Shown piece after piece: positions 36,491 to 47,905 of a stretch of DNA of 64,000 nucleotides. Source of the stretch: Natronolimnohabitans sp. A-GB9. Its GTDB lineage: Archaea > Halobacteriota > Halobacteria > Halobacteriales > Natrialbaceae. Each line of letters starts with the position of its first letter. The stretch's first letter is position 1. The translations under genes were made by a program, and so were the position numbers. The stretch lies in NCBI RefSeq assembly GCF_030848565.1, contig NZ_JAVDDV010000004.1, forward strand, positions 186,001 to 250,000, written 5' to 3'. The notes under the pieces were generated by a model. That model was not told where the DNA came from and ran no database searches. It saw only the letters and a list, made by a program, of their open reading frames with translations.

Positions 36491-37309
36491 ATGGCTGCAG
36501 TTACGTTGGGCCCCGAAGGCACGTACTCACACCGGGCGACGACGGCGGTCGCAGACGAGGACGAGATCGACTTCCGGCAGTCGGTCACCGCGATCGTCGA
36601 CGCCGTCGCGGCCGGCGAGTACGAACGCGGCGTCATTCCGATCGAGAACAGTATCGAAGGTTCAGTGACGGAGAGTTTAGACGCCCTCGCGGAGTACGAC
36701 GTCGCCGTCGTCCGCGAGATCGTTACACCGATCCGTCACGCCCTGCTCGCCCAGGGGCCGGAGTTCGACACGATCGCCAGCCACTCCCAGGCGCTGGCCC
36801 AGTGTCGCTCGTATCTCGAGCGCGAGTACCCCGACGCGACCCTCGAGGCGGTCGCGAGCACGGCCCAGGGCGTCGAGTTCGCCCGTGACGATCCCTCGAT
36901 CGCGGGGATCGGACATCCAGCCAACGCAGAGAACGAACCGACCCTCGAGGTACTCGCCGAGGACATCCAGGATCAGGATTCGAACGCGACGCGCTTTTTC
37001 GCGCTGGCGCCCGCCGAGGAGCGCTCGACCGGCGGCGGCAAGACCACATTCGTCGTCTACCCCAACGCGAACTACCCCGGGCTCCTGTTGGAGCTGCTCG
37101 AGCCGTTCGCCGATCGGGACATCAACCTCACCCGCGTCGAGTCCCGTCCGAGCGGGCAGCGGCTGGGTGACTACGTCTTCCACATCGACGTCGAGGCAGG
37201 GCTCTACGAGGCTCGCACGAAGGAGGCGATCGAGGACCTAGAGGAGCTGGCCGAGAACGGCTGGGTCCGGCGGCTCGGATCGTACGATACGGAACACGTC
37301 GTCGGATAG
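36491..37309 (+). CDS. pheA: Prephenate dehydratase
   Basis: A 272-residue enzyme converting prephenate to phenylpyruvate in phenylalanine synthesis. The catalytic domain starts AAVTLGPEGTYSHRA and contains VIPIENSIEGSVTESLD and NATRFFALAP. The ACT regulatory domain (about 190-265) has the Phe-binding PGLLLELLEPFADRDINLTRVESRPSG. No chorismate mutase domain is fused. Confidence 0.95.
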   Translation: MAAVTLGPEGTYSHRATTAVADEDEIDFRQSVTAIVDAVAAGEYERGVIPIENSIEGSVTESLDALAEYDVAVVREIVTPIRHALLAQGPEFDTIASHSQALAQCRSYLEREYPDATLEAVASTAQGVEFARDDPSIAGIGHPANAENEPTLEVLAEDIQDQDSNATRFFALAPAEERSTGGGKTTFVVYPNANYPGLLLELLEPFADRDINLTRVESRPSGQRLGDYVFHIDVEAGLYEARTKEAIEDLEELAENGWVRRLGSYDTEHVVG

Positions 37310-37398
37310 CGATCGTCCGAATACGGGCCCTTGTCCGTCAGTTTCGGCACGACCGCGACCCGTCCCCGGTCGGCCGGGAAATCGGTCAGGGGGTCGTA

Positions 37399-37572
37399 TC
37401 AGCGCGCGGTCTCGGACGCCCCACCGATGGTTCGAAACGCTGTTGCTCCACACTGACAGCCGTTTTTCCGCCCAATCGGCTGTATCGTCCCGTCGCCCCA
37501 CCGCCTGGCTGCGTACGCCGAGCCACACTCGAGACACTCGACTACCGTTCGTTCGCTCTCTCCTCCAGGCAT
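37399..37572 (-). CDS. Small zinc-ribbon protein, 57 residues
   Basis: The frame reads MPGGESERTVVECLECGSAY, with a CxxC at residues 13-16, a basic middle (RRWGDGTIQPIGRKNG) and a CxC near residues 39-41, then ATAFRTIGG. Four Cys in two pairs imply one zinc ribbon. Small proteins of this kind are frequent in haloarchaea and mostly unstudied. It lies on the minus strand just downstream of the Bat-like regulator and may be co-transcribed with it. Codon bias is host-like. Confidence 0.65.
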   Translation of the reverse strand: MPGGESERTVVECLECGSAYAARRWGDGTIQPIGRKNGCQCGATAFRTIGGASETAR

Positions 37573-37640
37573 CGTCTCACCCTCTCGACGGCAGTCGTCC
37601 TTACTCTACCTTTTTATTGTACAAAACCCTTTTATGCAGT

Positions 37641-38300
37641 CTATCGGTTCGCCCCTTCGGTTTCGGGGAGCGTTCGGCCGAGGACGTCCCTGATCCCGCG
37701 GCGGAGTCGGGATGCGACGGCCTGCTGGGAGATGCCGAGTTCGTCGCCGAGCTCGGCCATCGTCACTTCGCGTGGGGTCTCGAAGTAGCCGCGATCGTAG
37801 GCAAGCACCAGCGCCTCCTGTTGGGCCTCGGTCAACGCTGCCTCGGTCTCCGTCTCGAGTGGCGTCAGCGCGTGCAGTTTCGTCACCGTGATCGGAATCT
37901 CTAGCTCCCGACAGCGCCGTTGAAAGGCCGCGATGTCGCTTCGTTCGTCGCCCCGAACGTCGAACGTCCACTGTTTTTTCGTGCCGACGGCTTCGACGAG
38001 CGCAAGCTCCGATTCGGAAAGCGTGCTCAGTACGCCGGCGTACTCGATCGCCCACGTGATTCGCAACAGATACTCGTCTTCGACGGAGTCGACGAGGCTG
38101 ACGTCTTTGACCCCGGGGTGGTCGGAAAACGCTCCCTCGATGTCGTCTACGGCGGCCCCACGAACCCAGACGTAGGGCACGACCACGTCCTGGGCCGGAA
38201 TGATCCGCTCCAGTGTGACCGTCACGTCCGGCAGCTGTTCGAATACGGTTCCTAAGGGGAACTGATCCGACGGAACCGTAACCGTCGCTTCGGTTGCCAT
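37641..38300 (-). CDS. Bat-type helix-turn-helix transcriptional regulator
   Basis: A 219-residue regulator of the bacterioopsin-activator (HTH_10) family. The N-terminal 150 residues are a ligand-sensing domain of the type seen in haloarchaeal Bat-like proteins. The C-terminal HTH is LTEAQQEALVLAYDRGYFETPREVTMAELGDELGISQQAVASRLRR with its recognition helix at the end. It is divergent from the peroxiredoxin gene across about 200 bases. The target genes and signal are unknown. Confidence 0.92.
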   Translation of the reverse strand: MATEATVTVPSDQFPLGTVFEQLPDVTVTLERIIPAQDVVVPYVWVRGAAVDDIEGAFSDHPGVKDVSLVDSVEDEYLLRITWAIEYAGVLSTLSESELALVEAVGTKKQWTFDVRGDERSDIAAFQRRCRELEIPITVTKLHALTPLETETEAALTEAQQEALVLAYDRGYFETPREVTMAELGDELGISQQAVASRLRRGIRDVLGRTLPETEGANR

Positions 38301-38498
38301 TGTGCGATCCGTTGGACGCTGCCGGTATTAGTGGTACTCTCTTGTAACACTGTTCTCATGTTCTGTTTCGAACGAACATCGACAGGAGTCGCCGACAGCG
38401 AACCACGTTCGTGTACCTCGTCGCGACGGTTTCCGCATCGTCCGTGCGCCAGCCACGTTCCACAAACGGTTTGCCCCCTCCCCGCGGTAGGTCCGCCC

Positions 38499-38957
38499 AT
38501 GCCACTGGAAGAAGGCGATGAGGCCCCGACAGTGACCGCACCGAACCAGGACGGCGAGGAAGTCGTCCTCGAGTTCGAACAACCGACCGTCCTCTACTTC
38601 TACCCCCGTGACGACACGCCGGGTTGTACGGTCGAGGCAAACCAGTTCCAGCGCGAACGCGAGAGCTACGACGACGCCGGCATGGCGGTCTACGGCGTCT
38701 CGATCGACGACGTCGACTCACACCGGGAGTTCTGCGACCAGGAAGGCCTCGAGTTCGACCTGCTCGCCGATCCCGATACCGAGATCGCGGACGCCTTCGG
38801 CGTCGAACTGCGGGACAGCGGCGTAACCACGCGGACGACGTTCGTCCTCGCCGACGGCGAGGTGCAGGCGGTCTACGAGAACGTCGATCCGGACGGCCAC
38901 GCCCGCGACGTCCTGCTCGATGCACTCGAGGACGGGCTGGTGACGCTCCCGGAGTAA
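38499..38957 (+). CDS. bcp: Bcp/PrxQ-type peroxiredoxin
   Basis: A 152-residue thiol peroxidase. The peroxidatic Cys is in YFYPRDDTPGCTVEANQF; a second Cys at EFCDQEG, further along than the usual CxxxxC resolving site, may resolve the disulfide. The fold ends with TTRTTFVLADGEVQAVYENV. The start MPLEEGDEAP is typical; upstream frame extension is not coding. Confidence 0.93.
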   Translation: MPLEEGDEAPTVTAPNQDGEEVVLEFEQPTVLYFYPRDDTPGCTVEANQFQRERESYDDAGMAVYGVSIDDVDSHREFCDQEGLEFDLLADPDTEIADAFGVELRDSGVTTRTTFVLADGEVQAVYENVDPDGHARDVLLDALEDGLVTLPE

Positions 38958-39107
38958 ACCGACGACGGCCCGCGTCGACCTTTTGCTCCTATCGGACGGT
39001 CGTCTCCAATGCCGTCGGCTGCGAATTCGAGGTCGACGCGATAGTGACTGCCGTATGATCTGGGAATGCGGGCAGAATTTATTTCATTCGACGTCGTAGC
39101 GGGACGT

Positions 39108-39527
39108 ATGCGACGAAATCCGTTCGACGACATCGAGGAGATGCTCGACCGTCTCAGCCGACAGGTCGAGGAAGGGATGACGAGTGGCGGCCTCCAGGTG
39201 CCCGGCTCCGTCCCGGTCGACGTCGTCGACACCGGCGAGGAGTATCTCGTCACGGCCGACCTGCCCGGCTACGAGACCGACGACATCGACCTGACGCTCT
39301 CGGAGGGGACGCTGCGCCTCGAGGCCAGTCGCGAGGACGAGACGGAGTACGCCGAGGGTCGGTATCTCCGGCGTGAACGGACTCGAACGTCGGCCAACCG
39401 CCGGATCCGGCTGCCCGAACCGGTCGATGAAGCGGAGGTCGCCGCGGGCTACGAGGACGGCGTGTTGACCGTCCGGCTCCCGAAGGTGGCCGGCGCCGAC
39501 GAGTCGAAACAGATCGACATCGAGTGA
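39108..39527 (+). CDS. Hsp20 small heat-shock protein
   Basis: A 139-residue holdase chaperone. A short N-terminal arm (RRNPFDDIEEMLDRLSRQ) precedes the alpha-crystallin domain from VPVDVVDTGEEYLVTADLPGYETDDIDLTL to EDGVLTVRLPK. The I-x-I-like tail is reduced to KQIDIE. A TATA-like AATTTATTT lies 26-34 bases before the ATG at 39108, supporting that start. Confidence 0.93.
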   Translation: MRRNPFDDIEEMLDRLSRQVEEGMTSGGLQVPGSVPVDVVDTGEEYLVTADLPGYETDDIDLTLSEGTLRLEASREDETEYAEGRYLRRERTRTSANRRIRLPEPVDEAEVAAGYEDGVLTVRLPKVAGADESKQIDIE

Positions 39528-39661
39528 AGAGCCGGCTGAACGGAGCGGCACAGCCAGTCTTCGGTACCCGCGGGAATCACCGATAGCTGATCCGTTCCTC
39601 GTCGACTGTTTTGGATAATAATGTGATGGTTCTTTTACTACAGGACGCCCAATGAGGGCGC

Positions 39662-42610
39662 ATGAGCTACGAGCCCCAGGAACTCGAGTCCGAGTGGCGA
39701 AGCCGCTGGGCCGAGTCGGGACGGTACGAGGCCGACCCCGACGGTCGAGACGACGAGGACGTGACGTTCGTGACAGTTCCCTACCCTTACCCGAGCGGCG
39801 GGATGCATATCGGGCACGCTCGAACGTACACCGTCCCGGACGTCTATGCACGGTATCGCCGCCAGCAGGGTGACAACGTCCTTTTCCCGATCGGCTGGCA
39901 CGTCACCGGAACGCCGATCATCGGCGCAGTCGAGCGGCTCAAGAAAGGGGAGGAAGATCAGCTGTCGGTCCTGCGGGATACCTACAACGTTTCCGAGGAC
40001 ACGCTCGAGGAACTCGAGACGCCGATGGGCTACGCTCGGCATTTCATCGAGGACCACTACAAGTCGGGGATGAAACAGCTGGGGCTCTCGATCGACTGGC
40101 GACGGGAGTTTACGACGAACGACGAGCGCTACTCGAAGTTCATCACCTGGCAGTACGAGACGCTGAAGGAACGGGGGCTGCTCGAGAAGGGCCTGCATCC
40201 GGTCAAATACTGTACCGAACAGGAGAATCCAGTCACCACCCACGACCTGCTCGAGGGCGAAGACGTCGAGTACCAGGAGTACACGCTGGTGAAATTCGAG
40301 TCCGGAAACACCGTCTTCCCGATGGCGACGCTTCGGCCGGAGACGGTCCGTGGCGTCACGAACGCCTACATCGACCCCGACGGCGAGTACGTCGAGGCCG
40401 ACGTCGATGGCGAACGGTGGGTCGTCTCCGCCGAGGCCGTCGAGAAACTCGAGTTACAGGCCCACGAGATCACGGTCGAACGCGAGACGACCGGCGAGGC
40501 GTACGTCGGCGAGCGCGTTACGAACCCGGTCACCGGTGACGAGGTACCGATCCTGCCGGCCGGCTTCGTCGATCCGGACAGCGGCTCCGGCGTCGTGATG
40601 TCGGTGCCGGCACACAGTCCCGACGACTACCTCGCCTTGCAGGAGGCCAAAGCCGACGCCGAGCGCCTGCGCGAGTACGGGATCGATCCGACCGAGGTCG
40701 AGGCGATCGAGCCGGTCCCGATCCTCTCGATCGAAGACTACGGCGAGATTCCGGCCAGAGACGCTGTCGAATCCGCGGGCATCGAGTCCTCGGCCGACCC
40801 CGACCTGGAAGCGGTTACCAAGGAGGTGTACAACCGCGAGTTCCACCAGGGCGTCCTGAACGAGGCCTACGGCGAGTTCGCCGGCGAGGTCGTCGAGGAC
40901 GTCCGCGAGGAGCTAAAAGCCCACTTCCAGGACCAGGGCGAGTTCGACGCGATGTATGACTTCCCCGAGCCCGTGATCTCGCGGGCGGGCGGGAAAGTCG
41001 TCGTCGCCGAACAGGAGACGTGGTTCCTGCGATACAACGACGAGGACTGGACCGAGACGACCCGCCGGGTCGTCGAGGACCTCGACGCGATCCCAGAGAA
41101 TACCCGCGAGGAGTATCTTCACACCATCGACTGGCTCGAGGAGTGGCCCTGCATTCGAAACTACGGGCTGGGAACGCCCCTGCCGTGGGACGACGAGTTC
41201 ATCATCGAGCCGCTGTCGGACTCGACGCTCTACATGGCCTACTACACGATCGCCCACCGGCTCGAGGACGTCCCCACCTCGGCGCTCACTCCCGAGTTCT
41301 TCGAGACGCTGTTTTCCGGGCCCGATGCCGTCGATGATCCCAACGAGCGCGCGCTGGAACTGCGCGAGGAGTGGGACTACTGGTACCCCGTCGACTACCG
41401 CTGCTCTGGTAACGACCTGATCACGAATCACCTCACGTTCTATCTGTATCACCACGCCGAGCTGTTCGCGGAACCCGATTGGCCCCAGGGGATCACTATC
41501 ATGGGAATGGGCTTACTCGAGGGCGAGAAGATGAGTTCCTCGAAGGGCCACGTCGTTCTTCCCGACGAGGCGATCTCCGAATACGGTGCCGACACCGTCC
41601 GCTTTTTCCTGCTCAACAGCTCCGAGCCCTGGCAGGACTACGACTGGCGCGCCGAGGAGGTCGGCTCGACCCGTGACCAACTCGAGCGGTTCTGGAACCG
41701 CGCCACCGAGGTTATCGACGCTCCCAACGGGGAGCGAGACCTGCAACGTGTCGATCGCTGGCTGCTCGCACACCTTCAGGAGACGGTCCGGGCGGTGACC
41801 GACGCGATGGAGCGCTTCGAGACCCGGACCGCCAGCCAGACCGCGTTCTACCGCTTCGAGGAACACCTCAAGTGGTATCGACGCCGTGCCGACCTCGAGC
41901 GACCCGGTGCACGCTGGACGCTCCGGACGGTACTCGAGACGCGGCTGCGCCTGCTCGCGCCCTTTATCCCGTTTATGGCGAACGAACTCCACGAACGACT
42001 CACCGGTGAGCCGGCTGAGGACGTGCCCTGGCCCGAACCCGTCCCCGAGTTCGAGGATGAAACCGTCCTCGAACGGGAGGGGCTTGTCGAAGACGTCCTC
42101 GAGGACGTTCGCGACATCGTCGAGGTAACCGACACCGATCCGGAGACGATCCGACTGTACGTCGCGGCTGACTGGAAGCGGCGGGTGTTCGAGACGGTCG
42201 TCGAGAGCGCGGTGCAACGCACCGCCGAAGACGCGAGTAGCGCGGAACGAAGTTCCGCGGACAGTCACGCGGCGAAGCCGCAAGACGACGGCGACGGCCG
42301 CGAGCACGGAGGCCCGAACCAGGGACAGGTGATGGGCGAAGTGATGCAAGACGAGCAACTGCGCGAAAGAGGTGACGCCGTCAATCAACTGGTCGGCGAC
42401 CTCATCGAGTTCGTCCGCGAACGCGACGGCGAGACGCTCGCGACTCTCGAAGAGATCGACGAGCAAGCGGTTTACGAGGAAGCTGCCGACTTCCTCGCCC
42501 GCGAGTTCGACGCGACAGTCGAGGTCTACGCCGAAGACGGCGATCCTGTCGATCCCGACGACAAGGCCAACCAGGCCCAGCCGTTCCGGCCGGCGCTTCA
42601 CCTCGAGTGA
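39662..42610 (+). CDS. leuS: Leucyl-tRNA synthetase, archaeal type
   Basis: A 982-residue class I synthetase of the archaeal/eukaryotic branch. The signature PYPYPSGGMHIGHARTYTV holds HIGH. FPIGWHVTGTPI is archaeal. The CP1 editing domain has ATLRPETVRGVTNAYIDP and SVPAHSPDDYLAL. The KMSKS loop is LEGEKMSSSKGHV. The C-terminal region carries a low-complexity Ser/Ala/Gly insert near residues 855-885 that relatives lack. A second, bacterial-type leuS follows after a repeat element; the TGA stop at 42608 is the first three bases of that repeat. Confidence 0.95.
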   Translation: MSYEPQELESEWRSRWAESGRYEADPDGRDDEDVTFVTVPYPYPSGGMHIGHARTYTVPDVYARYRRQQGDNVLFPIGWHVTGTPIIGAVERLKKGEEDQLSVLRDTYNVSEDTLEELETPMGYARHFIEDHYKSGMKQLGLSIDWRREFTTNDERYSKFITWQYETLKERGLLEKGLHPVKYCTEQENPVTTHDLLEGEDVEYQEYTLVKFESGNTVFPMATLRPETVRGVTNAYIDPDGEYVEADVDGERWVVSAEAVEKLELQAHEITVERETTGEAYVGERVTNPVTGDEVPILPAGFVDPDSGSGVVMSVPAHSPDDYLALQEAKADAERLREYGIDPTEVEAIEPVPILSIEDYGEIPARDAVESAGIESSADPDLEAVTKEVYNREFHQGVLNEAYGEFAGEVVEDVREELKAHFQDQGEFDAMYDFPEPVISRAGGKVVVAEQETWFLRYNDEDWTETTRRVVEDLDAIPENTREEYLHTIDWLEEWPCIRNYGLGTPLPWDDEFIIEPLSDSTLYMAYYTIAHRLEDVPTSALTPEFFETLFSGPDAVDDPNERALELREEWDYWYPVDYRCSGNDLITNHLTFYLYHHAELFAEPDWPQGITIMGMGLLEGEKMSSSKGHVVLPDEAISEYGADTVRFFLLNSSEPWQDYDWRAEEVGSTRDQLERFWNRATEVIDAPNGERDLQRVDRWLLAHLQETVRAVTDAMERFETRTASQTAFYRFEEHLKWYRRRADLERPGARWTLRTVLETRLRLLAPFIPFMANELHERLTGEPAEDVPWPEPVPEFEDETVLEREGLVEDVLEDVRDIVEVTDTDPETIRLYVAADWKRRVFETVVESAVQRTAEDASSAERSSADSHAAKPQDDGDGREHGGPNQGQVMGEVMQDEQLRERGDAVNQLVGDLIEFVRERDGETLATLEEIDEQAVYEEAADFLAREFDATVEVYAEDGDPVDPDDKANQAQPFRPALHLE

Positions 42611-42694
42611 GACGGACTGCTGTAACGATGTCCCGCCGGATCGCCAGGACGGGGTCGGCGATCGGCGGGACGTGACGACAGGAGGCCGTATGAG
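42608..42694. repeat. Type B intergenic repeat, most complete copy (87 bp)
   Basis: It starts at the leuS stop (TGAGACGGACTGCTGTAACG), continues GTCCCGCCGGATCGCC, and returns with GGCGATCGGCGGGACGTGAC and GACAGGAGGCCGTATGA. The two halves are imperfect inverted repeats, so the RNA would fold into one long hairpin. Confidence 0.85.
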
Positions 42695-42803
42695 ACGACT
42701 CGAGCCGTCAGTAGCATCGCCGAGTCAAACGGTCTGAACGAATCGACGCGGCGCGAGCGACGAATGCGAAGGTATAGGAAACCGCCACTGTGACGTTATA
42801 CTA

Positions 42804-45452
<2,649 letters not shown>

Positions 45453-45455
<3 letters not shown>

Positions 45456-45474
45456 TACGGTCTCCTGTCGTCAC
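45453..45474. repeat. Type B repeat end at the stop codon of the second leuS
   Basis: TGATACGGTCTCCTGTCGTC begins with the leuS TGA stop (45453-45455) and matches the inverted end of the copies at 32540-32623 and 42608-42694. The rest of the element is missing. Confidence 0.6.
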
Positions 45475-45632
45475 TGACGCGAACTGACCGATCGACGTCG
45501 GACTCGTTTTCGGTTCTGGTTTCGTTTCCATTTCGAATTCTATAACTCCCATCGGAGCTGACAGCCAACTGGCTGTTTTATGCAGGTGTTCGGTGTATCG
45601 GGGCCTACAGTCCACTGGACTGGCTTTCGAGG

Positions 45633-46448
45633 ATGACTGATCAGAACGAACGACGATCACGGCGCCGGTCACGATCGCGAACGGATCCCGTTCGCTGGAC
45701 GTTTACTGACGGCTCGTCGCCGGCGACACCCCACGTCGCATCGATGACGTGGCGCGACGGACTGTTCTGTCACTGGCCCGTCGATCCCGACGCGCTTCGT
45801 CCACACGTCCCCGACGAACTGACACTCGAGACTCGCGACGGCGACGCCTGGCTCAGCGTGCTTCCGTTCGTGTTGACGAACGTCGGATTTCGCGGCGCGC
45901 CGCCGGTCACCAGAACAGCCGTCGCCGAACTCAACGTCAGGACATACGTCCGGTATCGCGGCGATCCAGGCCTCTTTTTCTTCAGTATCGACGTGGGGAG
46001 CCCGTTGATCGCGGCGGTCGTCGGCCGAACGACTCGGTTGCCGGTCTACCACGCTCACATGCGGGTCAGTTCCGACGACGAGGAGGTCGCGTTCAGGAGC
46101 ACGCGAAGCCAGACGGCCACCGGCGTCCGCCCCCAGTTCGAGGCCGACGAGCCGATCGCGCGGTTCGATGCGACCTATCGCCCCGACGGTGACGTGTTCA
46201 GGCCCGAGCCCGACACGCTCGCCTACTGGCTCGTCGAACGTCGGCGCTTCTACGCGGCCGAGAGCAGGGGCGTTTTGACCGGTGAGATCGCTCACGACCC
46301 GTGGCCCCTGCAGCCCGCCGACGTAACGATCAACGAAAACACGATGTTCGAGGTAAACGACCTGCCGACACCGACGGACGAGCCGGTCGTCCACTACTGC
46401 GGTGAACTGCCGATGACCGGCTCGGTCCCGCGGCGCATTCGCGATTGA
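45633..46448 (+). CDS. DUF2071 (YqjF-like) protein
   Basis: A 271-residue protein of the DUF2071 family, a fold related to acetoacetate decarboxylase without known activity. Recognisable parts are WRDGLFCHWPVDPDALRPHVPDEL, the middle ELNVRTYVRYRGDPGLFFFSIDV, and LAYWLVERRRFYA. The N-terminal 15 residues are very basic. It stands alone. Confidence 0.85.
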   Translation: MTDQNERRSRRRSRSRTDPVRWTFTDGSSPATPHVASMTWRDGLFCHWPVDPDALRPHVPDELTLETRDGDAWLSVLPFVLTNVGFRGAPPVTRTAVAELNVRTYVRYRGDPGLFFFSIDVGSPLIAAVVGRTTRLPVYHAHMRVSSDDEEVAFRSTRSQTATGVRPQFEADEPIARFDATYRPDGDVFRPEPDTLAYWLVERRRFYAAESRGVLTGEIAHDPWPLQPADVTINENTMFEVNDLPTPTDEPVVHYCGELPMTGSVPRRIRD

Positions 46449-46496
46449 CGGTCGATTCCGCGCCGTTCGTCCCTCGAGTCTCGACGCGTCGCCTGT

Positions 46497-47504
46497 TCAC
46501 CTCGAGTCCGTATCGGTATCGGCACCGACGAGATCGAACGGATGTCCGTCGCTCGCGTCACTTGCTCGCTCGTAGACGACGCGTGCCGCGGCGACGTCCT
46601 GGATGGCCAGTCCGGTCGAGTCGAAGACGGTGACGCCGGTGTCTTCGGTCCGGCCCTCTTTCTCGCCGATGACGACCTCGCCGATCTCGGCGTGGATGTC
46701 GTCGTCGGTCAGCACGCCCTCGTGGTAGGGGACGTTGATCTCGCCGGAGTGGGCACACTGTTCGTGGTCGTCGATGACGATCCGGGCAGCCTGGAGCAAC
46801 TCGTCGTGCAGTTCGTGTTTCCCTTCGGCGTCGGCGCCGATGGCGTTGATGTGGGTGTGGTCGCCGACGTCCTCGAGACCGACGATGGGGTCCTCGACGG
46901 GCGTCACCGTCGTGAGGATATCACAGTGGCCCGCCTCGGAAATCGAGCCGGCGCGGACGTCGAACTCGTCCTCGAAGGTCTCGACGAACCGCTCGACGCG
47001 CTCGTCGTCGACGTCCGAGACGACGACCTCTTCGATCGGCCGGATCTCGCTGATCGCCTGTAGCTGGGTGTACGACTGGACGCCCGCGCCGACGATCCCC
47101 AGCGAGGTGGCGTCCTCGACGGCGAGGTAGTCGGTCGCGACCGCCGCGGCCGCGCCGGTGCGTTTCATCGTCAACGTCGTTCCGTCCAGAATCGCGAGTG
47201 GGAACGCGGTCTCGGGATCGGAGTAGATCATCGTCCCCAGGACGGTCGGCAAATCGTGGTCGGTGGGGTTGTCCGGGTGGACGTTGACCCACTTGATCCC
47301 GGCGGCGTCCCACTCGCCCGTATCGAGGTAGGCGGGCATCGACCGGAAGTCCCCGTTGTACTGTGGGAGATCGATGTAGGACTTCGCGGGCATCTGGGTG
47401 TCCCCGCGTTCGAAGGCCGCGAAGGCCCCCTCGACGGCGTCGATGACGTCCTCGAGGGCGGCGTGCTCGTCGACGTCGCCGCTATCCAGTAGAAGCGTGT
47501 GCAT
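46497..47504 (-). CDS. Ornithine cyclodeaminase / alanine dehydrogenase family enzyme
   Basis: A 335-residue NAD-dependent enzyme of the OCD/mu-crystallin family. MPAYLDTGEWDAAGIKWVNVHPDNP carries the substrate-binding Lys region, LAILDGTTLTMKRTGAAAAVATDYLA the ligand loop, and LGIVGAGVQSYTQLQAI the Rossmann GxGxQ. Archaeal members include the alanine dehydrogenase of Archaeoglobus, so alanine or another amino or imino acid is plausible; sequence alone does not decide. The ATG at 47504 (MHTLLLD) is the family start. Confidence 0.88.
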   Translation of the reverse strand: MHTLLLDSGDVDEHAALEDVIDAVEGAFAAFERGDTQMPAKSYIDLPQYNGDFRSMPAYLDTGEWDAAGIKWVNVHPDNPTDHDLPTVLGTMIYSDPETAFPLAILDGTTLTMKRTGAAAAVATDYLAVEDATSLGIVGAGVQSYTQLQAISEIRPIEEVVVSDVDDERVERFVETFEDEFDVRAGSISEAGHCDILTTVTPVEDPIVGLEDVGDHTHINAIGADAEGKHELHDELLQAARIVIDDHEQCAHSGEINVPYHEGVLTDDDIHAEIGEVVIGEKEGRTEDTGVTVFDSTGLAIQDVAAARVVYERASDASDGHPFDLVGADTDTDSR

Positions 47505-47642
47505 ACTGGCGAATATTGCGGGGCCCACTTAATACGCCCTGAAACGGGGTCCCGAAGCCGCCGATGTCGGACGGTACTCCCCCTCGTGATCGAATCGCGG
47601 CCCGTCCGCGGTTGTGCCGGACGCGAGTTTCCGCAGTCCGTA

Positions 47643-47819
47643 TCAGTCCTTCCAAAGGGACCGAAGCAGTACACCAGCACCGAGCAGTAACACCGCTGCA
47701 CCGACTACCGCGATACTGGGGGAGTGTTCGGTTCCAGCCAGGGAGACCGTTCCCTGGGAAAATGCGATCAAACTGCCGCCGATAACGATAAGTACCGATC
47801 CTCGTCTGTGCTGTTTCAT
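47643..47819 (-). CDS. 58-residue two-helix membrane protein next to the halocin-like gene
   Basis: The frame starts MKQHRRGSVLIVIGGSLIAF, has a short outer loop SQGTVSLAGTEHSPS, then a second helix IAVVGAAVLLLGAGVLL and ends RSLWKD. Positively charged ends and two hydrophobic segments suggest a hairpin in the membrane with both termini inside. It lies 86 bases downstream of the halocin-like gene on the same strand and in the same AT-richer DNA. An immunity or export-helper role is possible but only positional. Its stop coincides with a type B repeat end (TGATACGGACTGC). Confidence 0.6.
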   Translation of the reverse strand: MKQHRRGSVLIVIGGSLIAFSQGTVSLAGTEHSPSIAVVGAAVLLLGAGVLLRSLWKD

Positions 47820-47905
47820 CTGGACTCCGTAGTGGAGGGTGGAACGCAGGTGGTTGATCGTCGGTCGTATACCCTCAATTATGTACCTACCTATTTTAAA
47901 TTACC

